Both the position numbers and the translations under genes were made by a program. Shown here in pieces: positions 44,601-53,092 of a stretch of 64,000 nucleotides of DNA; the first letter of the stretch is position 1; the number at the start of each line of letters is the position of its first letter. The stretch spans positions 181,178,933 through 181,242,932 of the forward strand of contig CM054062.1 of NCBI GenBank assembly GCA_028641055.1, in the 5' to 3' direction. Under the pieces are notes generated by a model. The model was given only the letters and a program-made list of their open reading frames with translations, was not told where the DNA came from and made no database searches. This stretch comes from Alopecurus myosuroides. Its lineage: Eukaryota > Streptophyta > Magnoliopsida > Poales > Poaceae.

Positions 44601-46956
44601 GGCTGGGCTGCTCTCTCTCTCCCTTTTAAAACCCTTCTTTTTTTTTTTGCAGAAATTGTTCAGGCAATAAGAAAAAGATTTAGACATCAAATAAATTTCA
44701 GTAAATTTTAGCAAACAAGATTTGAGTAATTTTCAATTGTTTTGCAAGTTTTAAATGCATGATGATGCATGATGAGATGAGGATGCCAAAAAGAAAAAGA
44801 ACAAACAATTTCTAACTAGGGAAAACCCGGGTGTTACATCATTATATACATCTAGGATTATGTTCAGAAATTTTTGAAACTTCAAAGTATCGTTTTGAAT
44901 TTTTCAAAAAAAGGGCTACATGTAGCTGGTCCTACAAAACGCTGCTCCTATCCATAGGGAAGGCTCAACTTGCTTAATATTCCTATTTAAATAAATATTC
45001 CCTTTTTAAACGATTGAAATCCTAACTCATGGATATTTTCTGAGGGAGGCTAGCTAGGGACGGCTACTCCTATGGCCCTGATTCACCCACACGACTCTGG
45101 TTCTATCACGAGGGTATCATTTGCGCCTGCATGGTCATGGGTAGCTCCAGCAGATATGCCAGGTAGTGCAGTGGTGGTAGCCCATTTGATGAAGTCATGC
45201 GATTCTGAGATCTGCTACTGTGATGCTGCTGTGTGAGACAAGGATAAGAACAGCAGGGTAGAGTTGATACATGATTTTCTTCAATGAAGGTTATAATGGT
45301 GATTCATTGGGCCAGAGCAGACAGTGATGGGTAAGCACCACGGCCGGTGGGTTACAGGAATAGTCTGGGTAGACGAGAGAAAAACTAGACAATTGGGAGA
45401 GAGCAGCAAAAACAGGGAAATTTATATCGCTTCCCCAAATATTACAATCGACTCTAGTTTTATAGATGCTAAACTTTCTCTTGTACACGAATTCGTCCTA
45501 ACTTCCACCTTGTTCTCTCCAATTCCAGAAAACCATACTCTTCTTGTGTGTGTGCATCTTTCCTCGTTACAGCATAGTCCTGTCGTGCGGCTGTTCAAAG
45601 GCTTGCTTTGTCTGTCTCCTTGCCAAGCTGCACTGTCAGACTGATGGCTTTATGTGCCAGCATGCTTGTTTCTTGCAGCAGCGAGTCCATCTCGAGACTT
45701 AGGCCCTTTATATTGTTGACTCCAATATGAGCCCACAGCATTGTATTTAGGTTATAAGATCAGCAAATACAACATTATTATCGTCCAACCGTTTCCCTCC
45801 GGTGTTTTTGCTTTATCCTCTGTAAACTTCATTGAGGCTAACCTAAAGTAAATCGTCTTCCTATGAAATATGCACTGATTGGGGGTCCGAGCACACAACT
45901 GAAATTTTTTGAGGTGTCTAAACCGTCCTACTATACTTTTTTATTTATTTCATCTCTGTCTGTATTTCTCAACATTTAATTGTACTTAATGCAATCTGGG
46001 GATCACAGATAATTGTGAACAATTAAAGAATAGAACATGGTATCAATATGGTATCTTAACATCTCTTTATTCTCAGGTATATCTCTTGAAGGCGACGAGG
46101 AACTTTTGGCAGTTCCGAAACAGCCAGAGGCACCACCTACGCGGGATGAATGGATGACTACGTTGCCACCTGAAAGAAAAGTAAGTGATTAGAATATCTC
46201 CTTATTTCATTGTTACCTATCCCTAAAGAGGTAAATGGTACTTGTGTTGTATGTTTGTACTTGATAATACCATTGTTTCACAGGCTGGAGTACCAATGCA
46301 TTCAACTACATCCTTTAGCATGAATGGTAAAGAAGGACGTGGTGACACAAGTGCATGGACAGATAGTCCACTTGATAGAGCCCAAAAAGCACAGCAAAAG
46401 TACGACTCTGCCATTGTTCTTTTCGGTCTATGATCAATCATTCTCTCTTTTGTACCTGCATGTACGACCAGAGTACTGGCACTGGGTGTCGTTACTTGGC
46501 ATCGTTGCATGCTTAGCACAGAAGAATTTCAGTAGTTTCTGATAACATTTCTGTTTGTCATATTACTTGACATGCTGCATATAAAACACGGATATACTTG
46601 TGATAATGATTAAAGCTGTCTGTTGCAGTTACTTAGAAGCCTACAACAAAGCAAAGGCAATTGCAGATGGATGTGACGAAAATGTCAAAGCGTCAGATGC
46701 TTCTCTTGTAGATAATTACAACTCCTCCAAACGATCAGTATCTCTTGTGCAAAAGCATCAAGAGAAAAAAAAGGAGAAAAAGAAGCATAAACAACGAGAG
46801 AAAGAAGGATGGGAGGAAAACCACCCATGGAAGCCATGGGACCGTGAGAAAGATATTTCTGCTGGGAGGCAAAATGTTGCTTTAGACCCAGAGAACATGA
46901 CACAAGGATTGTCATCCCGTTTCTCTTCTGGAGCTGTGCAGAGGAACTTCCTGTGA
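32642..46956 (+). CDS. J-domain protein with Arg/Ser-rich N terminus, GPALPP-like motifs and DUF3752-type C terminus
   Basis: Coding exons: 32642-33031, 34181-34512, 35836-35910, 36071-36173, 38227-38315, 39239-39350, 39726-39779, 39873-39921, 46077-46180, 46284-46399 and 46629-46956. All introns are GT...AG, phases fit, and they join to 583 codons plus stop. Residues 1-100 are Ser/Arg/His-rich, as in splicing-associated proteins. GPAL-type motifs occur at about 186, 243 and 279. A J domain spans about 311-375 with the HPD triad (39264-39272) that would stimulate an Hsp70. The C terminus has the R-D-E-W-M-T...L-P-P-E, W-T-D-S-P and C-terminal R-F-S-S-G landmarks of GPALPP1/DUF3752 proteins. 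A nuclear, RNA-processing-linked co-chaperone is an inference. No break was seen, so the gene looks functional. Confidence 0.9.
33032..34180 (+). other. Intron 2 of the J-domain gene
   Basis: Counting the leader intron as intron 1. AT-rich, GTAAGG donor and CATGCAG acceptor. It holds an imperfect direct repeat of about 70 bp near 33820-33970 (CATGAGCTC...TACATTT units) and otherwise nothing recognised. Confidence 0.7.
34911..35055 (+). mobile_element. tRNA-derived SINE-like repeat in intron 3
   Basis: It begins CGGAGCGCTAGCTCAGTGGT, matching a tRNA A box (TAGCTCAGTGG). A decayed T-arm-like hairpin (TGGGTTTTATCCCCCA) lies at about 34961, and it ends in a short A-rich tail (AAACAAAAAAAA). Target duplications were not clear, so the limits are approximate. 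Confidence 0.6.
35305..35654 (+). repeat. Tandem duplication of about 175 bp with poly-C ends in intron 3
   Basis: AGCATGTGCCTTGATCTAGA at 35305 recurs at 35480, and the two units match closely to their C-rich ends (35458-35470 and 35636-35662, the latter 27 C in a row). Differences are a handful of substitutions. Confidence 0.9.
35663..35738. mobile_element. Stowaway-like MITE remnant in intron 3
   Basis: The left end CTCTTAAATATAAGATGTTC and the reversed right end (CTCTGTTTCTAAATATAAGA) are the familiar Stowaway terminal repeat. The right side ends GAGGGAGTA with the TA target base pair. The outer bases of the left end merge into the poly-C tract. Confidence 0.75.
36865..38029. mobile_element. 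Harbinger-like non-autonomous element in intron 5, with coding-like cargo
   Basis: The ends are GAGCATCTCTAGCAGACCC and its exact reverse complement, flanked by TTA on both sides (36862-36864 and 38030-38032), the target duplication typical of PIF/Harbinger elements. The interior (37140-37740) is GC-rich with codon-like structure on the plus strand, including an in-frame stretch rich in Glu/Lys ending in Asp-Leu-Asp-Pro-Asp-Glu and a stop at 37725-37727. No transposase is present. Confidence 0.8.
37300..37727 (+). pseudogene. Protein-like fragment inside the Harbinger-like element
   Basis: The plus strand has an ATG at 37314 with [12 protein letters not shown] and a frame open to beyond 37620. 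The more natural ending (Glu-Lys-Ala-Ala-Glu-Trp ... Phe-Val-Asp-Leu-Asp-Pro-Asp-Glu, stop at 37725-37727) is in another frame, so a frameshift near 37600-37650 separates them. I do not recognise the protein. It could be a captured host gene piece or an old part of this element family. Antisense ORFs over the same stretch seem to be composition shadows. Confidence 0.4.
38533..38672 (+). repeat. Tandem repeat of about 80 bp in intron 6
   Basis: TCATTGTTTGCTACTTCTGC occurs at 38533 and again at 38613. The units match well for about 60 bp (GCCATCCT[T/G]GAAACAAGTT...TTCTACTGTTTC). Confidence 0.85.
42056..44944. mobile_element. Small inverted-repeat (MITE-like) element in the right LTR of the intron 9 element, split by family X
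   Basis: The left part is 42056-42372 and the right part 44839-44944. Inverted ends share CTACATGTAGCCCTTTTTT and TTTGAAGTTTCAAA blocks. Removing it restores the LTR alignment with the left copy. Exact ends and target duplication are unclear. Confidence 0.5.
42373..44838 (-). mobile_element. Family X LTR, copy 3 (solo, 2.5 kb), minus strand
   Basis: On the minus strand it runs from TGTAACACCCGGG (44838) to GGGGCGTCACA (42373), flanked by TCAT on both sides (42369-42372 and 44839-44842). The stretch at 43100-43640 is the reverse complement of a region closely similar to 23640-24130 of copy 2, which fixes the family. A CT-rich, AAACCCTAG-containing island lies at 44360-44620, in the same relative place as in copy 2. 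It lacks about 2 kb compared with copy 2. Confidence 0.8.
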
Positions 46957-47376
46957 CAAATTTTAGATATGACCGTACTTGAGGAATGACAAGTAAGCAT
47001 GGTCTCATTGGTGCTCGGTACCACTGTACGTACTTGGTGTTGAATGCCAGCAAGTGGCTGGGGCACATAAACAATGGAGAATGCAAGGTTAGTGATATTT
47101 TGCTATACGAGCTAAGTTCACTTGCTGAGTTCCAGTGGTGGGAGAGATGCGTGTTTTATAGAGACAGCTCAAGTTGTCGACATAAAAGGAAGTGACTGTT
47201 TAACAACTCCAGGCATGTCTTTGTATACATCTCATATTTGCTGGGCGCTAAGATATATGTTTGATGAGATTTAAAGAATGGAATATTGTTACTGTCTGCT
47301 AGTCATTGATTGATCATTCTAACCTATTGATACTTGATGTACAATGAATTGTGCGTTTGTCAATTGAGCTTTTGTA

Positions 47377-47382
47377 AATAAA
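47377..47382 (+). terminator. Likely polyadenylation signal of the J-domain gene
   Basis: AATAAA lies 420 bp after the stop codon at 46956. The intervening sequence has no other feature. Confidence 0.45.
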
Positions 47383-47604
47383 AGCTATTCGCAAACTAGG
47401 CCTCCTTTGAGACAGGATTTTTGTAGAAGTGTAGGATTACTATTCCTACATGAATTTGGACTGTAGCAGCGTTTGCTTCACAGGAATGCACCAAAGTAAA
47501 TCTGAATTAAATTTCCCTTTGCAACCAGTTTCTTAGGAAATGCACAGGAATGAAATAATTTAGTCTGACCTCTCTTTTCGAGGAAATTGAAGGTAATCTT
47601 ACTA

Positions 47605-47754
47605 CTCTCCGTTCACTTTTATAGGACATTTCAGTTTTGGCCACATACATTCTAAAATGAGTGAATCTAGACTTGTCTTCTACATAGTTTCACTCATTTT
47701 ACTGCGGTAAAAATTAAAACGGTTAGTGTGACTTATAAAAGTGGACGGAAGGAG
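47605..47754. mobile_element. Stowaway MITE 1 downstream of the host gene
   Basis: 150 bp with ends CTCTCCGTTCACTTTTATA and its near-perfect inverse (TATAAAAGTGGACGGAAGGAG), flanked by TA. Confidence 0.85.
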
Positions 47755-47788
47755 TATTAGGCCTAGTTAGGGAGCTCCATATTTTCTA

Positions 47789-47949
47789 CTCTCTCTGTTC
47801 CTAAATATAAGATGTTCTACCCATTACTCATGTTGTCTAGATACACACTAATATAAGTGAACATGTATGCTAAAAGTTGTCTAGATGCATATATAGATAT
47901 ATGGATGTAGAAAATGGCTAAAACATCTTATATTTAGGAACGGAGGGAG
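47789..47949. mobile_element. Stowaway MITE 2
   Basis: 161 bp with ends CTCTCTCTGTTCCTAAATAT and the inverse (ATATTTAGGAACGGAGGGAG), flanked by TA. It is only about 35 bp from the preceding MITE. Confidence 0.9.
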
Positions 47950-48506
47950 TAGTATAATGTAGTATCGTGATAATGAAGTATTTAAGCGCTAGGCAGTGGA
48001 ATACTGCAGTTTCCTCATACTGAACTGCAGTATTTCACCATTTTAGCAAAACTCCGAGTCGTTCGGAAAATGTTATTTAGCCATTGCTTTGACCGAGTAC
48101 ATGTATTACCATAGATGCGTGCATGAGTTGCCCACGTTGAATTCTTTAGCTTCAATTAACCAGCGGCTGTACATAGTTTAGGGTCTAGAGTATACTGTGG
48201 CTGTACGTACGTGCATGGATTTTCTCCGACGGCGCTGGCGACATGCTAGGTCCTAGGTGCCGAAGGATCGGCTTTGAAAGCCAGGTGCAGGAAGGTCGAT
48301 GTCCAGGCCAGGGGAGCGTGGAGAGCTTGGGAAGTAGAAGCAGAACGCATCTTTACCACGAGTTCAAAGCCCACCTGGAAATTACAAACAATGGCACCGC
48401 ACCATCGTGCCCACATTTTTCATCCGTAGGTCACTGTGCACGAGATAACAACCGAGCAATCCAAAATTGGAGTGATATTCAACAGAAAATTTGGAGCAGG
48501 TACCAA

Positions 48507-49160
48507 GGATGTAAACGGATAGGATATCCTAGTCCGCTTACGAACGCGCGATAAGGATATCCGATTTTGAACCGAACACCCGGATATGGTATATCCTATA
48601 GCATCTGAATATGATTTATCCAATGTTTTTAAACCGAATATTCAAATTTTCCCTAAAATTCTAATATTATATAACACACCTAATAGTTAGTAAGTTGCCG
48701 AGTCCGTCCGTTAATCACCAACGCAATTACATAGTCATTATACAGACTATTGTTTACATGTTTGAAGGCAACTACAATGTTGACACATCTGTGGATGGTA
48801 CCTTGGGTCATGTCTTTAGTTATTGTATCAATATGGAGATATGTTGCTTGTGTGGTCATTTTCCTATTGTTGTTCATGTGGGCATGCACCTATTTATTCG
48901 TTCTATCGTACTATAACTATTTTTCCAATGATGTTTTGTTGAACATATCAATTAGTTTTTTTTTAATGTTTTGTTGATCTACTTGCACACGTACGCAACC
49001 GATTAATTTTATATCTGCCCCGAATATGCGACATTTCCGTTTTGAATCCGCGGTCCAATATGTCCATATTCGAATCCGTATCCGCTCCGTTTCGAATCCG
49101 ATAAAAATATATGATATAGAATAGGGTAAAGGGAAAATCCAATCTGATTCGATTACATCC
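48507..49160. mobile_element. 654-bp TIR element with 6-bp target duplication
   Basis: The ends are GGATGTAAACGGATAGGAT and, reversed, GGATGTAATCGAATCAGAT. TACCAA precedes (48501-48506) and follows (49161-49166) the element. The sub-terminal regions repeat degenerate 'GGATATCC' and 'CGAATCCG' motifs in both orientations. No transposase is present. Superfamily not certain. Confidence 0.8.
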
Positions 49161-49258
49161 TACCAACAATGTAAGGGCATCTCTATGAGACATCGCAAAA
49201 CGGCCGGAATTGCAAAATCCTGGCGATTTTATGGGCTGGCGCCACTTTTGTGGGCAGA

Positions 49259-50008
49259 ACAGGAATAACCCGCAACTCCCTGAGCTGAAACTGAGAGCTC
49301 TCTTCACCCTAATCCGGCAATTATATGTTGGAGGAGGTGAATGTATCAAACCTGTCAGGAACTGGGATGACGCTCCCAAAAAACTTCATGATATGATTGT
49401 GGAAATTTTCAATTTGCCACAATAGATTGAGGATCACAAAATCTCTGCTTGTTGTCAGGGGGTGGGGGTGGGGGGGGGGGGGGCGATCAAAGTTATGTCA
49501 CTCGCAAAGGCTTATCACCCGGAGATGCATACGGATCTTCTCGTTGGCGGGTTCCCACAATACCGTGTTGATAGAACTAAATATGAGAAAAAGGACTTTG
49601 CCAGGATTGAAAGAGAGTGTTGGTTTTAGCGTGCTCCATTGCTGAAAAATTGAAGTTGAAAGAACTGTGCTACGGTTTCTTTCCCAATGGAGAACGCAAA
49701 TCGGCTCTCTGCCCCAAGTTTTGTCTGTTGTTCGCCAAACTCCACAAAGGAGCCGACTTTCTGTTGCATCATCTTCTGCTGTTCCATAGACTATCACTCC
49801 TTCAGTTTCTGCACCGCCATGTCCATTGTATGAGCCGGATGATACCAATGATTCCTTAGCTCAGCTGGAGTGAAAATATGTTCCAGAATCCGAACTTCAA
49901 GAGCCGACACATGATCAAGATGGTGCTGCCAAGAACCTGGAGACACAAGACCCGACTGCTGAAGCCAGTTTAGACTCTGCGCAATAGAAAGGAAAATCTG
50001 TTGTGTAG
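49259..50008 (+). pseudogene. Antisense extra gene of element C, C-terminal part
   Basis: Plus strand, opposite to pol of this element, as in A and B. The frame has L-R-A-L-F-T-L-I-R-Q-L and A-P-K-K-L-H-D-M, then a stop at 49422-49424. After a G-rich tract (49457-49483) another frame reads H-P-E-M-H-T-D-L-L-V-G-G-F-P, and a Gln/Glu-rich tail follows. N-terminal exons are missing. Assignment to the extra gene rests on position, orientation and general resemblance, so it is less certain than in A and B. Confidence 0.55.
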
Positions 50009-50599
50009 ATCAAAAAACATTTGTCAGTTTCATAATAATCCAGCCCTATGGGCTAGATAAACTGTTTTATTTCTAACTCTATTTTTGAAAGTGCGAGTGT
50101 GCACTTATGATACAGCTTGGTTTGTAATAAGCCGTTTTTGTGCGTGTTTACGCAAAATTTTCCGAGTTATGTTTATCGAAGTACTTGCGGCATTTTAAAT
50201 CAATCCTGTTTTAACATTTTTCTTTCAGTTTATCTTTGCTATCTAGCTCAGCCGATTTATCGCATGACTTGTTCTAGTGTTTTCAACTCTGGAAAGTTCA
50301 GGGTCATGATAACTCCTTTTGCCGGGTTATAATATGATTGACTTGCCCAGGTTACACATCTAGGTCATAAACATTGCGTGTAACCAACGACTGACAGGCA
50401 ATTATAACCAAGATAATGTGGCATATGTCATGTTCTTGAGATATAAACTGTGCTCTAGCATCAGCCCTCAAGCAACCATACAAAAAAGCATAAATCTCAT
50501 CCAAACTATGATAAATTTGGTGAAAATGACAATAACTTGGATTCTCTAGGTCTGCCTACTTTATTTCATCGATAACATAGTGATTACAATAATCCTATT
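50009..50599. other. 3' untranslated part of element C
   Basis: AT-rich, between the integrase end (minus strand) and the antisense gene end (plus strand). No ORF or repeat recognised. Confidence 0.4.
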
Positions 50600-51467
50600 T
50601 ATAATACGGCCTTAACTAGGCTATATTCCATGGTCTTGGAGTTTCTTCCTCAGATGTTCCTGATTTATCAGCATCACACATATCGATGAGGTAGTATGAC
50701 CCCTTGTGTAGGTTTTTGCTAACTACAAATGGTCCTTCCCATGGTGGACTTAGTTTGTGCATCCCCTTTTTTTATGAATCAGACGTAAAACTATATCTCC
50801 TTCTTGGAAATTTCGAGTTCTGACCTTGCGGCTATGACAGCGGCGCAAGTCTTGCTGTTATATGGCCGACCTGGATGCTGAGTTCGCATGCTTCCTCCAA
50901 AGCATCAAGCGAGTTTTATCGAGCTATCTTGTTTTTAATTTAGCTACTCTTGGTGAGTCATGGCACATAACGCTTGGTAAAACAACCTCTGCTCTGTAAA
51001 CCAGAAAAATGGTGTATAACCTGTTGATCTGTTTGGAGTAGTCCGTATGCTCCATAACACAGCAGACAATTCTTCAACCCAACAACCTGTCGTTCTTTCG
51101 AGGGGAACCTGGAGTCTAGGTTTGATACCCTTTAGCAATTCCCGGTTACCCCACTCTGCTTGTCCATTGGATTGGGGGTGTGCAACCAAGGCAAGATCAA
51201 GTATGATATGATTCAGTTCACAAAATTCTTCATTGCTCCCTCAGAAAAATTTGTCCCATTATATGTGATTATGCTGTGTGGATAACCAAACCTGAAAATT
51301 AGTTTCTTCAAGAATTTGAGTGTTGTAACCGCGTCACACTTGTTGACAGGTTCCGCTTCTTGGTTACAAACAAATTTGTATGTTTTCTTCAAGAGCCGGT
51401 ACAATGGTATGACTTTTTCTCCAAGTCTTCTTATAAACCGACTTAGAGCTGCAATACACCCTGTCAA
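50600..51467 (-). pseudogene. RT end fused by deletion to integrase, element C
   Basis: The ORF at 51467-51213 starts as the end of the RT thumb (S-R-F-I-R-R-L-G-E-K) and passes within one residue into integrase (A-E-P-V-N-K-C-D-A, then F-G-Y-P-H-S-I-I-T). The whole RNase H and the integrase zinc finger are missing. Integrase continues at 51189-50944 (H-P-Q-S-N-G-Q-A-E, R-T-T-P-N-R-S-T-G-Y-T-P-F). It ends near 50600 with a W-E-G-P-F and P-W-N-I block typical of the family's C terminus. Stops occur after 50944. Confidence 0.85.
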
Positions 51468-51499
51468 GTTCTGGACATCCTTTAGACAAACCGGTTTTT

Positions 51500-52288
51500 T
51501 CAGGTTATGTATAGCCTGATTTTTTTTCTGGGTTTGCTTCGATTCCTCTTTCTGAAATTATGAAACCCAGTAATTTTCCAGCTGGTACTCCAAATACACA
51601 TTTTGTCGGGTTAAGCTTCATCTAATACTTGCGTAATCTCGAACGTCTCTTCCAAGTCAGAAATCAGAGTATCACCTTTTTGGGACTTGATAACAATATC
51701 ATCAACATAAGCATGTACGTTTCTCCCAATCTTCTTTTCCAAACAGTTCTAGATGCATCTCTGATAAGTTGCTCCTGCATATTTCAGTCCAAAGGGCATT
51801 GATGTGTAACAAAATGCTCCAAAGGGTGTAATAAACGAGGTCTTCTCTTGATCCTCCTCTTTCATCTTACTTTGATGGTAGCCTGAATAGGCGTCCAGAA
51901 AACATAACAGTTCACAACCAGCTGTAGAATCGATGATCTTGTCAATCCGAGGCAAGACAAATGGATCTTTAGGACATGCTTTGTTCAAGTCTATATAGTC
52001 TATGCACATTCTCCAGGTTCCGTTTTTTTCAAAACGAGAACCGGATTTGCTAACCACTTTGTATGTAATACTTCCACAATAAAACCGGCTGCTAACAGCC
52101 GAGCTATCTCCTCGCCAATTGCCTTTCTACTCTCATAATTGAAGCGAGGAACTGAAAAATTGGTTTCAGGTTAGGATCCACATTTAGACCGTGCTCAAAA
52201 AGTTCCCTTGGAACACCAGACATGTCAGAAGGCTTCCATGCAAAAGAATGTCCCAATTCTCACGGAGGAAGTTGATGAGCGTGCTTTA
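51500..52288 (-). pseudogene. Reverse transcriptase of element C
   Basis: Several frameshifts occur between 52280 and 52060. The ORF at 52057-51749 has MCIDYIDLNK, LCFLDAYSGYHQ and MPFGLKYAGATYQRC. The catalytic YVDD follows near 51700 in a shifted frame, and the thumb continues to about 51520. Confidence 0.85.
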
Positions 52289-52912
52289 CTATTTATCAGT
52301 CATGTGAGCCCCCACACTGAACTGCTTAGACAAGTCGCCAGGGGTGAAGTCCACCAGTTTAGTGTCCTGAGATAATTTGAATTTCAGTTTAGACTTAGTT
52401 GACGACTTTTTGAGCAAGGTAATATCCTCAAGATCAACTTGAAGCATGTACAACTTCAGTTCTTCATCTACATAAGCCGATTCTGCATAAATTGCATCAC
52501 CTTCCTCACATTCCAGAGTTATGTCTCTGTCTCCATTAACTGTAATATTTCCATGAGAACCTAACATCTTCAACTTAAGATACACGTAGCAGGGCCTTGC
52601 CATAAACTTGGCATAAGCCGGCCGCCCAAATAGGGCATGATATGGACTTTTAAACTTGACAACTTTATATGCCAACATCTCTGTCCTGTAATTTTCAAAT
52701 ACCCCAAACGCAACTTCAAGATAAATTCTGCCAATCGGCTGTGCGGACTTGCCAGGGACAATTCTATGAATAACGGTTGATGACGGTTGGAGCTGCTTTT
52801 CTTGTAAGTTCATCCTTTTGAAGGTATCATAGTAAAGTATGTTTATGCTGCTTCCACTGTCCATCAATACGTTGTCTAGTTTATATCCTCCAACTTGTGG
52901 AGCCACGACCAA
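52289..52912 (-). pseudogene. Aspartic protease region of element C
   Basis: Open for 207 codons. The active site reads D-S-G-S-S, with DGGSS in A and B. The A-L-F-G-R-P-A-Y-A-K-F block follows. It ends M-T-D-K then TAG TAA; the TAG is at the same aligned codon as the TAG that separates protease and RT in element B. Confidence 0.8.
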
Positions 52913-53092
52913 AGCAACACTTCCTGGGTTGTCAACTCTTGGAGGATGATCTGCTCGACTCCAGGTTATAGACTGCTCTGACCAGTTTAACCATCTAGGG
53001 ACAGCAGGAGCTACTGCATATACTGCGCGTTTTTTGCACCGTTCTCTCTCTGCTGCATGAACTGGTAGTGAACACGTGATATTAACCAGAAC

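Larger units (their letters stand above)
40095..45094 (-). mobile_element. Non-autonomous copia-like LTR element in intron 9
   Basis: A direct repeat flanks the element: 40182-40466 corresponds to 41949-42050 plus 44945-45094. Shared landmarks are TTGCCCTGG..CCAAGAGG, AAAAGGGGATGAGA, TAGGGAAG.CTCAACTTG and CCTATGGCCCTG. On the minus strand the right LTR ends near ATGACA (41905) and is followed by TTGGTACCAGAACC, close to the TGGTATCAGAGC primer site of copia elements. The interior is only about 1.4 kb and has no RT or integrase; it holds short Ala/Ser-rich ORFs of unknown kind (41295-40942, 41973-41731, minus). LTR ends are approximate. Confidence 0.6.
39922..46076 (+). other. Intron 9 of the J-domain gene, 6.2 kb, enlarged by nested insertions
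   Basis: GTAAGT donor at 39922 and TTCTCAG acceptor at 46070-46076. Contents in order: about 170 bp of plain intron, an LTR element (about 40095-45094) containing a small inverted-repeat element, which in turn contains a family X LTR, then about 1 kb (45095-46076) in which I recognise nothing. Confidence 0.85.

Noticed and set aside
45095..46076. A possible additional exon or element in the rest of intron 9
   Set aside because: ORFs are short (for example 45324-45644), without motifs, and flanking exons join in phase without them.
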